DNA of 64,000 nt from JAYSYM01 sp964543475 (lineage in GTDB: Bacteria > Bdellovibrionota > Bdellovibrionia > Bdellovibrionales > JAMPXM01). The translations under genes and the position numbers were made by a program. The stretch's first letter is position 1. Each line of letters opens with the position of its first letter. Positions 24,707 to 33,544 of the stretch are shown one piece after another. Where the stretch lies: the NCBI GenBank assembly GCA_964543475.1, contig CAZIYJ010000001.1:558001-622000 (forward strand), in the 5' to 3' direction. Below the pieces are notes generated by a model. The model ran no database searches. It was not told the origin of the DNA and saw only the letters and a list, made by a program, of their open reading frames with translations.

Positions 24707-26350
24707 TTAAGTTGTTTTTTGGATAACAGCGTCGAGAGCGGGGCCTTGAATTGCGACCACGCAAGATCGCGGGATCGAACTGCCACCTTCTGGCCAATGG
24801 CTCGTGAGTTCTTTCAATGACTTACTGCCTTCGCCTGGGTGCTGCACCGATAAGAAAAGAGTTTTGCCATCAGGAGAAAAACTTGGCCCTGTGAACTCAG
24901 CATCATTGGGTGCCGAGGCGACTTGAAAAGGTTTCCCTGCATTTTTTCCGGACATCGGTACAAAGAACAGACCGTTGTTGCCGAAGTCTTTGTACTCTGG
25001 TTTTACCGATTGGTAATGAGCGATATCGCTTGTCATCCAAAGATTTCCAGCTGGATCAAACGCAAGGTTGTCAGGCCAAACAAATCCACTTTCTTTTCCG
25101 CCCATTAAAAATGTCGAAGCTTTAAAACTCATAGAAAGATGATCGCGATTGCTTTCTGAAATTTTCAAAATTTGACCAACAGGCACATCGTTGACCTTGT
25201 GAGCCGTCAGCGTGATCAGCACATCGCCAGTGTGCGGATCAATTTCGACATCTTCAGGTCTACCTAGGGGAGTAGCACCAATGAGATGAGCAGCTTCTCT
25301 TGCGCGAATGAGAACGTCGGTTTGATCTTTAAATTTTTCTTTTAAAAGCGGTTGTTCGTCAATGCTGAGCGAAAGCCACTTTCCGTTCTTGGTATCTGCA
25401 ACATAAAGTTTTCCGGTCTCAAGAGAGTCGGCGCGATCGCTTATAAATTTATAAACGCATTGATCGTTGGCATCATCTCCTGAGTAGACAACGCACTTTC
25501 CAGAAGGAGTTTTTATAGCAGTTGCACATTCGCGAGCAAATCTGCCCATCGCTGTGAGTTTTTTTGCATTTCCTGTGAACGGATTGATTTCAACTACCCA
25601 TCCATAATGTTCAGGGGGCTGATCATCGGCTGACTCCCAACCGTGAACAACTGACGACGTCCGTTCGCGTGAACCATCGGCTTTAAAAATTACTTCACCG
25701 TAAAAATTTTGGTAGTTCTCTTCGCAAGTGAGTAGGGTTCCCCAAGGAGTCACTCCGCCAGCGCAATTGCCTAAAGTTCCTTTTGCTGAAGTCTTTCCAA
25801 AAACTGGTCGCGCGCTGATAATCGGAATTTGCGTGGCGCCGCTGATGCGTCGATTGTATTTATCATTTTTTACCAGAGACCATTGTTGAGTGCTTTTGTT
25901 TTGCTTGATTCGAATTAAACTTCCGCCTACTTCAAGTTGTTCCTTTGCGACAGCGGCCTTGCTTCGATTCTTGTTACTGTGACCTGGAATCAAGACTGTA
26001 TTGAGATCTTCGTGGTTCACCCAGAGAACTCCGTCTGACCCATCGGCGGTAAGAGGAAAGAACGCTGTGTAGTCGTTATTCATTCCAAATTTTATATTTC
26101 GGCCAATGGTGTCGCCATGCTTTGCAAGAATCGAATACGTAAAGCCACCTGCTAAAATCAATGCGTCTTCACGCGTGGGCATAAGCGGAGTGAATGGGAG
26201 TCGGTCTAAAGCTAAATCGCTAGAATGTCTTGGCTGCGAAGCGCAGGCTGAGAGCAACGCGGATCCGCTCAAAGTAGCAATTGAGGCTGCTGCTGCAGAG
26301 CGACCTAAAAACTCTAAAAAATCTCGACGAGACTGAAGAGAAAGTTTCAT
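24707..26350 (-). CDS. PhoX-family alkaline phosphatase/DUF839 protein, Tat-exported
   Basis: 547 residues from ATG 26350 (AAGGA site); the frame is open further up, but the extra part lacks signal features. A twin-arginine signal (SRRDFLEFLGR then an Ala/Ser-rich helix ending LSACAS) suggests Tat export and possibly lipidation. The family signature NCAGGVTPWGTLLTCEENY is present, with later DVEIDPHTGDV and GKTLFLSVQHPGEG motifs of the beta-propeller. PhoX uses calcium and iron. Substrate not inferable. Divergent from the SDR at 26395. Confidence 0.85.
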   Translation of the reverse strand: MKLSLQSRRDFLEFLGRSAAAASIATLSGSALLSACASQPRHSSDLALDRLPFTPLMPTREDALILAGGFTYSILAKHGDTIGRNIKFGMNNDYTAFFPLTADGSDGVLWVNHEDLNTVLIPGHSNKNRSKAAVAKEQLEVGGSLIRIKQNKSTQQWSLVKNDKYNRRISGATQIPIISARPVFGKTSAKGTLGNCAGGVTPWGTLLTCEENYQNFYGEVIFKADGSRERTSSVVHGWESADDQPPEHYGWVVEINPFTGNAKKLTAMGRFARECATAIKTPSGKCVVYSGDDANDQCVYKFISDRADSLETGKLYVADTKNGKWLSLSIDEQPLLKEKFKDQTDVLIRAREAAHLIGATPLGRPEDVEIDPHTGDVLITLTAHKVNDVPVGQILKISESNRDHLSMSFKASTFLMGGKESGFVWPDNLAFDPAGNLWMTSDIAHYQSVKPEYKDFGNNGLFFVPMSGKNAGKPFQVASAPNDAEFTGPSFSPDGKTLFLSVQHPGEGSKSLKELTSHWPEGGSSIPRSCVVAIQGPALDAVIQKTT

Positions 26351-26394
26351 ACGAATCCTTTTGAAAGAAGATTGGAACATTGTAGAGTCGGAGT

Positions 26395-27240
26395 ATGAAA
26401 CATTCAATTCTGATTACAGGTGCATCTACTGGTATTGGCCGAGCGATTGCAGTTTTTCTGGCCCAGACTGGACATCAAGTTTTTGCAGGCGTGCGTAAAT
26501 CGCAAGATGGCGATCAGCTGATCGCAGAAAACTCACTGATTATTCCCGTAATTATTGACGTTGCGAAGTCTGACACAATTCAAACTTGCCTTGAGCAAAT
26601 AACAAACCTCCGTGATCCCGCTAAGCCGTTTAGTCTTGTGAACAATGCCGGTGTTGTTTTAGCAGGGCCGATTGAAGCATTAAAAGTGAGCGAGCTAAGA
26701 AAGCAATTTGATGTAAATTTCTTCGGTCTCATTGAGACGACTCAGGTTTTTCTTCCTGTCATTAGAGAATCGCGCGGTAGAATTTTTAATGTGAGCTCAA
26801 TCAGTGGTCGAGTCTCGTCACTTTTTTTGGGAGCGTATAGTTCAAGTAAATTCGCAGTCGAAGCAATATCAGATTCGCTTCGCCAAGAACTTGCGCCTTT
26901 TGGTATCCCTGTAATCTTAATTGAGCCGGGTCCCATCAAGTCAGAAATTTGGAGCAAGGGATTTGATAACAAAGAAACAGCGGAGCAAAATTGTCTACCG
27001 GGTCGCTTTGCCCTTTATGAAAAACGGTTGAAGCGCTTTGAAGAAATAGTTCAGACCATTGCTGATCGCTCAATTCCGGCAATTCACGTAGCTCGTAAAG
27101 TTGCGGCTGCTCTGGAGTCGACAAATCCTCCAATTAGAATTATTATTGCCCCAGTAAAAAGCAGACTTGAAATGCACGTAGGCGAATGGCTTCCGTCACG
27201 AATCTACGATAAGCTCGTGAGCAAAGCTGTAAAAGGATAA
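26395..27240 (+). CDS. Short-chain dehydrogenase/reductase (SDR)
   Basis: 281 residues. TGASTGIG cofactor loop, VNNAG, Ser in NVSSISG and the YSSSK catalytic pair are intact; the GPIKSEIW patch after strand 6 and ~80-residue C-terminal part resemble 17-beta-hydroxysteroid/retinol-type SDRs. Reductase of a lipid or ketone, unspecified. Starts 44 bp from the divergent Tat protein's start; followed by a convergent small gene. Confidence 0.88.
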   Translation: MKHSILITGASTGIGRAIAVFLAQTGHQVFAGVRKSQDGDQLIAENSLIIPVIIDVAKSDTIQTCLEQITNLRDPAKPFSLVNNAGVVLAGPIEALKVSELRKQFDVNFFGLIETTQVFLPVIRESRGRIFNVSSISGRVSSLFLGAYSSSKFAVEAISDSLRQELAPFGIPVILIEPGPIKSEIWSKGFDNKETAEQNCLPGRFALYEKRLKRFEEIVQTIADRSIPAIHVARKVAAALESTNPPIRIIIAPVKSRLEMHVGEWLPSRIYDKLVSKAVKG

Positions 27241-27250
27241 TCACCAAAGA

Positions 27251-27511
27251 TCATTGCGGTTTCTTCTGCGGCTTCAGATAGGGGTGTCGCTGATAAAATT
27301 CCTGCTCATTCGTAGGATATGTCGGATACTCTCGCATCAAATCGCGTTCGCGAGTTGCGTAACTATAAGTCGGATCGTTTTTATCCTCAAATTTACCGGC
27401 AAAATGCCAACGACCTTCTTCATTCTCAGTGGTGTAGTGGTCGGGATTGCTATTTCGATAGTAGTCTTCGCGATCATAACGTTCAGATGGTCGACGGTTC
27501 CAGTTGTTCAT
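27251..27511 (-). CDS. Small hydrophilic protein, Tyr/Arg/Pro-rich
   Basis: 86 residues, no signal or membrane segment, rich in Arg, Tyr, Asn and Glu (RRPSERYDREDYYR, YPTYPTNEQEFY). A perfect AAGGAGG ribosome-binding site sits at the right distance from the ATG, which makes the gene credible although the protein is probably disordered. No family recognised. Confidence 0.6.
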   Translation of the reverse strand: MNNWNRRPSERYDREDYYRNSNPDHYTTENEEGRWHFAGKFEDKNDPTYSYATRERDLMREYPTYPTNEQEFYQRHPYLKPQKKPQ

Positions 27512-27585
27512 TGCTAGCCTCCTTAAGATCTCTCTTAATGAAGTCTATCACACGAACCTCAAGCTAGTGTTTAGCGCTGTTCACC

Positions 27586-28590
27586 TTAGTTTGCCTTGGT
27601 CACCACAACTTCTACTTTTGGTATATTGTAGGTCACAACGATCTGAGCGCCCTGTTGTGGTGCCCTCTCAAAAATAATACGGTTGCCCTCAACGCGGAAT
27701 CCGATTTTTTCTCCGCTCGAAATGTCGACTTGTACTGATCGCGCAACAGGCGTGTGTTGAAGTTGAATTGAGAAAACTAGGTTTCGAACTTTTTCACCGA
27801 TCGCCTTTAATGACTCACTATAGTCCAAGTCACAGATACTAAATGTCGCACCACCTGTGAGAGTGGCAAGTTCAGCGGCTCGCGTTCCGTAAGATCCTCC
27901 CGAGCTTTCGGCAAGTTGTTGTGCTAAGCAAGCTTGGTCACCTGGTTTAATAATAATTCCGAAAGAAAGTAATCGCTTGCTCTCTCCCCAAATTCCTTGG
28001 AAGTGCTTTACTACTTCAGATGCAGTAGTTCCAGTTGTGCCATCGCTCATTTCGTCTTCATCGCTTAGAACCAAAATTGCTACATCAGTGTAGTCGCGAA
28101 AGAAGCCAGTGTTTTCGTTATTGCGCTTATCAAACGCCATCATTGCAGCGAGCATGGGTTGTTCGTTTCCAGATCCCGTTATTCCGACATTCACCATAGA
28201 TGCAAAAGTCGCCTCGGCGTTGGCAGTTCCGGACTTTAAGATTCGTGTTGGTAGGCCAGGCAAAGTGACCAACGCACCTTTGCTAATATTATTGTTGGCT
28301 TCTACATCGGTTGTGATGACACCGATTTGATAATCAATTTGATTGAGAGCAGAAGTGAATTGTGCAAAGCGCTCCCCAAGCTTTATTTGTTGCGCAGCCA
28401 TTGATGCAGAGTTGTCACTAATAATTAAAATATCAACTTCGCCTTGAGCTTTGTTTTGAGTGAATGATTCTGTGAAGCGATCTCCGAGTGGAACTAGTAC
28501 TTCACCGGTGTATTCAAACCCTGCTTTAGAACAACCTGCAGCGGCAACTGCGCAACTAAGAAGAGTAGCTATTTTAAATAGATCCTTCAT
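27586..28590 (-). CDS. VWA-domain lipoprotein
   Basis: 334 residues from ATG 28590 (AGGGAGA site). Lipobox AAAGCSK gives a lipidated Cys at ~19. The von Willebrand A fold begins at VDILIISDNSASMAAQ, where D-x-S-x-S is the MIDAS metal site; VLSDEDEMSDGTTG adds the later metal-binding loop. The C-terminal ~80 residues form an Ig-like beta part (VQVDISSGEKIGFRV). Likely anchored in the outer or inner membrane and binding other proteins. A ~350-bp non-coding gap precedes it. Confidence 0.8.
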   Translation of the reverse strand: MKDLFKIATLLSCAVAAAGCSKAGFEYTGEVLVPLGDRFTESFTQNKAQGEVDILIISDNSASMAAQQIKLGERFAQFTSALNQIDYQIGVITTDVEANNNISKGALVTLPGLPTRILKSGTANAEATFASMVNVGITGSGNEQPMLAAMMAFDKRNNENTGFFRDYTDVAILVLSDEDEMSDGTTGTTASEVVKHFQGIWGESKRLLSFGIIIKPGDQACLAQQLAESSGGSYGTRAAELATLTGGATFSICDLDYSESLKAIGEKVRNLVFSIQLQHTPVARSVQVDISSGEKIGFRVEGNRIIFERAPQQGAQIVVTYNIPKVEVVVTKAN

Positions 28591-28939
28591 AAGTCTCCCT
28601 TGAGCCACGTGGCAAAGGGGAATAACGCAAGCTTTGGGCCAAGCGAAAACTATGACGAAGTGAGTACAATCAGCTGTGAGAGCGGGTTTAAAGGGTCACG
28701 GCAGTTGAGTGATTTCAGAAAATTTGTCTAGCGGCGAATGTTGCAAATTGATTCGACGAAAGACGAAGAGTTCAGAGTCAACAGTTTGGAGTTAGGAGCC
28801 CTGGTTCGAGGCTGGTGGTCAGAGTTTAAGTTGAAACAGCAGTGAAGTGTAGGGAAGTTGGTCGAGAAAAAGAAAAACCTGCCTTAGTTAAAACACCAGC
28901 GGGTCTCAAGTTTCTTAATATTGTAAAGGCTGTGAGCGA
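28591..28939. other. Non-coding gap, nothing recognised
   Basis: About 350 bp between two same-strand lipoprotein genes. I see no open frame with a ribosome-binding site, no strong hairpin, and no repeat copy. Presumably it holds the promoter of the VWA lipoprotein. Confidence 0.5.
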
Positions 28940-31465
28940 TTACTTTTTTGCGGCTTCAAGGTTGTTGGCGAGAAGTTCTAAAGCACCAGCCCAGTTTTGT
29001 GCAATAGTCTGCCACTGAGCTCTGCTGTTGGATGGCATATGTGGAGCAAGTGTATCGATCGAGTTGATAATCGAGACGAGTTCGTTGTAGGTCGGTACAA
29101 CATTCTTGCCGGCTTCTTGCGCGTAGAACTTAAGGTCGCTGTTCCACAAAGTTCTATTCATTGCAAAATAACCCTCTAGAGCAGCGGTGCTGTACACTCT
29201 TGCGCCAAATTCGTTCGCCACTTTCACAAGGGCTTCAACCGCAAGTGCTGCATCGACAGCCGACGCTTTGCCAGATGTCTTGCGAGTGCTCTTGTTAAAC
29301 TGAGCAGCAAAGCTTCCGTCTGCATGCTGGAGAGTTCCAGAAAGCATATTTGCAAGTGCAGTCAAAAGCATTTTTAATTGCTCACGCGCCTCAAGCAAGT
29401 CATCGAGCTTTCGTCGTCCTGTTTTTTCATCTTGCGCTTTAAGTAAGTTTGATTTTGTTTTCTCAATGCCGTTCGTTGCTTCTAAGAAGCTTGAAATAGC
29501 AAGAATGTATCGAGCCACGTCGCCGATTCTAGTGATCGCAGTACGTCGACCATTAACTATATCAACGATACCAGCAGTCGCACGAAGGCTGTTCTTTGAA
29601 GGTTCATTTAGCCACTCCGCTGTTTCGGTAGGGCTAACTAAGTAAAACGGTGTGCCGTCTTTCTTAGTGTTTTGAAGAACGGCTGCTGCGTTTGCGATCG
29701 CAAAGGCAAACATCGTCGACTTATCGAAAATTTTCATAGCAAGCGGACCTTCAGTAACTTCTGAGTCCTCTGAAATCACCGAGCCAAGCTTGAGCGCGCT
29801 AGCTATGGTGAATGCTCCTAGGCCATCTTCGAATCCGCTCTTTTTCCAATCGCGTAGGTAAGCGATTGTGTCGCTCAGACCTTGCAGCAAAGCCGCTTGC
29901 CCGCGAACACTTACATTCTTAGCAGTCGACACTGGTGTTAGGTTGCGAGCAACGACGAGTTCATCACTTACTGCAGAGACAGTGTTCGAAGTCGCTTTCT
30001 GATTAAGAACTTCAACTGGCGTAGAGTTTTGGTCTTGCGAAGTCGTATAAGATGCTACGTTGTTGTCTTCTGTTTTGAATCCACCAAGAAGCACGAGTTT
30101 GTTTAACTGTGAAACTAAGAGAGCGTTTGTTTGTTGAGAGTTAATTTTCTTTTCTTCGTCAGTTGCGGTGTCGCCAATCGACTTGTCTGATTCAATGACT
30201 TGGGCGATTGAGTTCGAAAGTGATGCGCCAATAGCCTCAGCAGAAGTCTTAAGCTCTTTTGTCTTCTTGCCTGAAATCTTTAAGTTATTCGATTGGAAAA
30301 CGACATCAATTTCTGACGATTCGATTCCTGTGATTCCGGCTGGAGCCGAAGCAAGCTGATTTTCACCGAACTGAGCAGCTAGCTTCTTGATAAAGTCTTT
30401 AGGATCAGCAGCGATGGCTTTAATTTGATCCAGCTCAATTCCAATTTTAGTTGAGCCGAGTTGCAGAAGCTGATTAGGAAGCTGCGGTAGCGTGAATTTC
30501 GCTGCAGCTGATTCAGTTGCTCGAAGAACCGCGTCAGCAACCGATTTTGTCAATGCGACCTTAATTGCATCTGCCTTACTGATCGCTTCGATTGCCGTGA
30601 TTTCTTCGGCCGACAAAATCGATTTCAAATCATCGATGACCGCTTTTGCAGAGGCTTTACTGGTGATCGCATCGATCTTAGGAGCTACTGCCTGCGCGGC
30701 AGCATCTATCTTCGCTAAATCAGAAAGACTCTCCTCAGAGATATCTAATCCAAGTGTGTCGTAAAAGTCTGAAAGATTTGAAATCATCGTCGCTGCAGAA
30801 TCAGCATTCTGAATTCCAGCAACTGCTTCATTGAATCCAGCTTGCTGCTCGTTGAAGAGTTCAAGAATTGGCGCTTCAACCTCCGCGATTGATTCGTCGC
30901 TTACTGAAATTTTCTTTGCCTTCAGTTCAACGCGAACTTGCGAAATCAACCAACTGAAATATTTTTGAGACTCAATTTGGTAGTCTGCGAACTTAACATT
31001 CGCTGGCCAAGGATAAGCTTTGACGCTTCCCTCGATAAGGTTCAAAAGATTTCCCGCGAGGTCCGCATATTGTTTGCCGTAGCCGAGTGCAGCTTGAACA
31101 ATCGGGCTTTTTTCAAAACGAACTTTTGCTGTGGTGTTTACGCTTGTATAGAACTGTTCGTTAATGCCGTCTGCGAGAATCTTAAGCGCCGGGCGGTCGT
31201 GTAAATTTGCGAGTGAATAGAGTCCTCTTACACTTCTGAAGAGTTCTCCCGTTTTCATTTGCTGTTCAGCAGAGAGGTGCTTAAGTAGATCTTCAGCACC
31301 TAATTCTTCTACGGATAGATTTGAGTCTTTGAGCGAAGTTTCGAATACGGTTTGTGATTCTGGATAGGTCGTCGACTTCACCTTAGGTGCACATGAGGCA
31401 AGTAGCGATGCTGCCAGAAGAGACGCGATAACTTTTGTTTGTCGTGAACGTACTATCATTGCCAT
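28940..31465 (-). CDS. Very large helical lipoprotein, unknown family
   Basis: 841 residues (ATG 31465 or 31459). Lipobox LLASCAPK at ~24. The body is alanine- and serine-rich and mostly helical with no recognised domain. The last ~170 residues contain helix pairs such as DAALAVEALVKVANEFG and ALEGYFAMNRTLWNSDLKFYAQEAG, reminiscent of alpha/alpha-toroid repeats, though this is only a pattern resemblance. It starts 3 bp after the stop of the outer-membrane protein gene, so the two are co-transcribed and probably work together at the outer membrane. Confidence 0.65.
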   Translation of the reverse strand: MAMIVRSRQTKVIASLLAASLLASCAPKVKSTTYPESQTVFETSLKDSNLSVEELGAEDLLKHLSAEQQMKTGELFRSVRGLYSLANLHDRPALKILADGINEQFYTSVNTTAKVRFEKSPIVQAALGYGKQYADLAGNLLNLIEGSVKAYPWPANVKFADYQIESQKYFSWLISQVRVELKAKKISVSDESIAEVEAPILELFNEQQAGFNEAVAGIQNADSAATMISNLSDFYDTLGLDISEESLSDLAKIDAAAQAVAPKIDAITSKASAKAVIDDLKSILSAEEITAIEAISKADAIKVALTKSVADAVLRATESAAAKFTLPQLPNQLLQLGSTKIGIELDQIKAIAADPKDFIKKLAAQFGENQLASAPAGITGIESSEIDVVFQSNNLKISGKKTKELKTSAEAIGASLSNSIAQVIESDKSIGDTATDEEKKINSQQTNALLVSQLNKLVLLGGFKTEDNNVASYTTSQDQNSTPVEVLNQKATSNTVSAVSDELVVARNLTPVSTAKNVSVRGQAALLQGLSDTIAYLRDWKKSGFEDGLGAFTIASALKLGSVISEDSEVTEGPLAMKIFDKSTMFAFAIANAAAVLQNTKKDGTPFYLVSPTETAEWLNEPSKNSLRATAGIVDIVNGRRTAITRIGDVARYILAISSFLEATNGIEKTKSNLLKAQDEKTGRRKLDDLLEAREQLKMLLTALANMLSGTLQHADGSFAAQFNKSTRKTSGKASAVDAALAVEALVKVANEFGARVYSTAALEGYFAMNRTLWNSDLKFYAQEAGKNVVPTYNELVSIINSIDTLAPHMPSNSRAQWQTIAQNWAGALELLANNLEAAKK

Positions 31466-31468
31466 CCC

Positions 31469-32719
31469 CTAGAAGAACAAGCTGAGTGCAAATTCATGCA
31501 CGCTTGTGTTCAAAACGTTTTTGCCTGCAAAGGTATTCGCGAACTCGTAAGCAATTTTAAATGGAATTTTTGTTCGGCCTTTGGTGTACGCTGTGGTTGT
31601 TGAGTACTCGATGCCAATTTTACCTTTAGCGGCAGTCTGCTCACTTCGGTTTTCAAGGATCGAATAGTCCCAATCTTCGTTTGATCCGTAGAGTTGATCT
31701 TTCTGTTTATGGCTAAGGTCAATTCCTGAACCAACAGTGAACTCATCGTTCACAGAGATAGTTGCGGATGTGCCAACAGTAGTTGTGTCACCGCCATCGC
31801 GAAGAACTGTTTCTTTACGATCGAGACCAGGAAGTGCGTCTCCTGTTGATCTTGGTACTCGAACGTCAGAGTTGAGTGGAGCAACTAATTTGTAAGATGC
31901 TTTCGCAGCGAGAGTGATGCGGTTAGAAAGACTTAAGTTGCCGACTAATCCTTGCTCGACAGCAAGTTCACCGTAAGTACCCAAGTCCATAAGATCATCT
32001 GGGTCATCTTGTTTGCCGGTCGGAAGAGAAACAATCGTTTTGCTCAAAGCTGAAAAGCGTTTGTTGTTATAGAAGTTATAAAGGCCGTGGAGCTGAAGAT
32101 CGCCAACGAGGCTTTCTTGGCGACTAACAAGCGGCTTATAGCCGCCTTTTTGAAGTGAGTCAGTTAGCCCAGCCACGACACCTGCTTGAAGTATCTGAAA
32201 TGCAGCTTCACCTTGCGCTCCCAAACTTCCGCCAGCTTCTGCACGAAGTGCTGCAGCGTTGTTGACTCCGCTTTGCGAAACTTCAACGTTGTTTGTGTAG
32301 TTGATGATAGGAATCGCAACAGCCAGAGTTAACTTCTTAGTAATTCCGCGAGCGAAGACTGGGGCAATGTAACGAACCTCGGGGCGAGCATCGATCTTAA
32401 GTGTTCCAAGGTTCAATTTGTTTCCGGTTCCGGGAGAAGCCTGGTTGAGAGCCTCAATTAGTACTAGTGCCTTTGGATCAAGTGCAATGATTTGAGCCAT
32501 CCCAAAATTCATGCTGTTCGCGTCGACTTGCGTGATGAGCGATCCGGTAGCGTCGAACTTTTTGTCAGCTCCATCCATAATTCCGTATCGGAATTGCGGG
32601 CTGTTGATTGTTCGCGGAAGAGTTTCAGTAGAATCCATTGCGATCGCTGAAGATGAGACAGCAAGCAAAGCGGCAGCGGCAGTGAATTTTAAACGTGATG
32701 ATAGCTTCTGCTTTTGCAC
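31469..32719 (-). CDS. Probable outer-membrane beta-barrel protein
   Basis: 416 residues; signal peptide cut after AIA (~27). Amphipathic strands alternate through the second half (ITLAAKASYKLVAPL, KGKIGIEYSTTTAYTKG, IPFKIAYEFAN) and the chain ends in Phe-Phe (HEFALSLFF), the C-terminal sorting signal recognised by the BAM complex. First gene of a two-gene operon with the 841-residue lipoprotein. Family not recognised; transport or assembly role unknown. Confidence 0.72.
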   Translation of the reverse strand: MQKQKLSSRLKFTAAAALLAVSSSAIAMDSTETLPRTINSPQFRYGIMDGADKKFDATGSLITQVDANSMNFGMAQIIALDPKALVLIEALNQASPGTGNKLNLGTLKIDARPEVRYIAPVFARGITKKLTLAVAIPIINYTNNVEVSQSGVNNAAALRAEAGGSLGAQGEAAFQILQAGVVAGLTDSLQKGGYKPLVSRQESLVGDLQLHGLYNFYNNKRFSALSKTIVSLPTGKQDDPDDLMDLGTYGELAVEQGLVGNLSLSNRITLAAKASYKLVAPLNSDVRVPRSTGDALPGLDRKETVLRDGGDTTTVGTSATISVNDEFTVGSGIDLSHKQKDQLYGSNEDWDYSILENRSEQTAAKGKIGIEYSTTTAYTKGRTKIPFKIAYEFANTFAGKNVLNTSVHEFALSLFF

Positions 32720-32918
32720 CGAATTCCCCCTCCAGAGATAGAATGGATTTTTTTAAGATGATCGCGAGGTGATCCATAAGCGAAAATGGTGCCATTGTGA
32801 CCACTCCGCGAAATCACTCATTTTTCGATGGCACAGGAATTGAGCTTCTGTTTTTTATGACTCTAAAACGTCAGTGCGTTTGTAAATTCTGCGCTCGGCG
32901 GTTAGCCTGTGAGGACTA

Positions 32919-33500
32919 ATGAGAATTAATCAGCTTGCGGCGAAGTTAAAAACACCAAAACACGTACAACGTTTTTTAAAAACGTTTCCGTACAATCGGG
33001 AAGAAAATGGACCGACTCAAAGGTCGGCCGAGGCCGCATTAAAGGTCGGCAAAGCACATTGTTTCGAAGGCGCATTCATCGCGGCTGCAATTCTTGAAGT
33101 GCATGGTTATCCGCCTTTGGTATTAAGTATTGAAAGCCAAGATGGTCTCGATCATGTGCTCTTTCTTTACAAAGAAAAAAACAGATGGGGAACGGTTGCT
33201 CAATCTCGCGATGCGGGATTGCACGGGCGACCTGCGATTTACCGCTCGGTTCGTGACTTGGTGTGGAGTTATTTTGATCCTTACGTCGATAAAACAGGTC
33301 GAATTACGGCTTACCAGGTTGCAAACTTAGACGACTCAAAAGCTGACTGGAGAAGCAGTTCAAAAAACGTCTTTAAGGCAGAAGCTTATTTGCTCGATTT
33401 ACCTCATCGTCCATTGATCTCTTCTGATGAGCGTTACAATCGGTTGCGAAGCCGCTATCTCGAACGTGGCCCCATGCCGCGACAAAAATTTTGGTGGTAA
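32919..33500 (+). CDS. Transglutaminase/papain-like fold protein
   Basis: 193 residues, no signal. The motif KAHCFEGAFIAAAILEVHGY places Cys48 at the start of a helix, and LDHVLFLYK places His79 on the next strand, followed by WGTVAQSRDAGL; this C...H order and spacing is that of transglutaminase-like cysteine enzymes. A third triad residue is not certain. Small stand-alone size suggests a peptidase or amidase of unknown target. The Arg-rich end (RSRYLERGPMPRQKFWW) is odd. Upstream of RNase R by 44 bp. Confidence 0.7.
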   Translation: MRINQLAAKLKTPKHVQRFLKTFPYNREENGPTQRSAEAALKVGKAHCFEGAFIAAAILEVHGYPPLVLSIESQDGLDHVLFLYKEKNRWGTVAQSRDAGLHGRPAIYRSVRDLVWSYFDPYVDKTGRITAYQVANLDDSKADWRSSSKNVFKAEAYLLDLPHRPLISSDERYNRLRSRYLERGPMPRQKFWW

Positions 33501-33544
33501 TCGCTTGTTTGTCCCAATAGAATTTTGGGAGTGAGAACACACCA

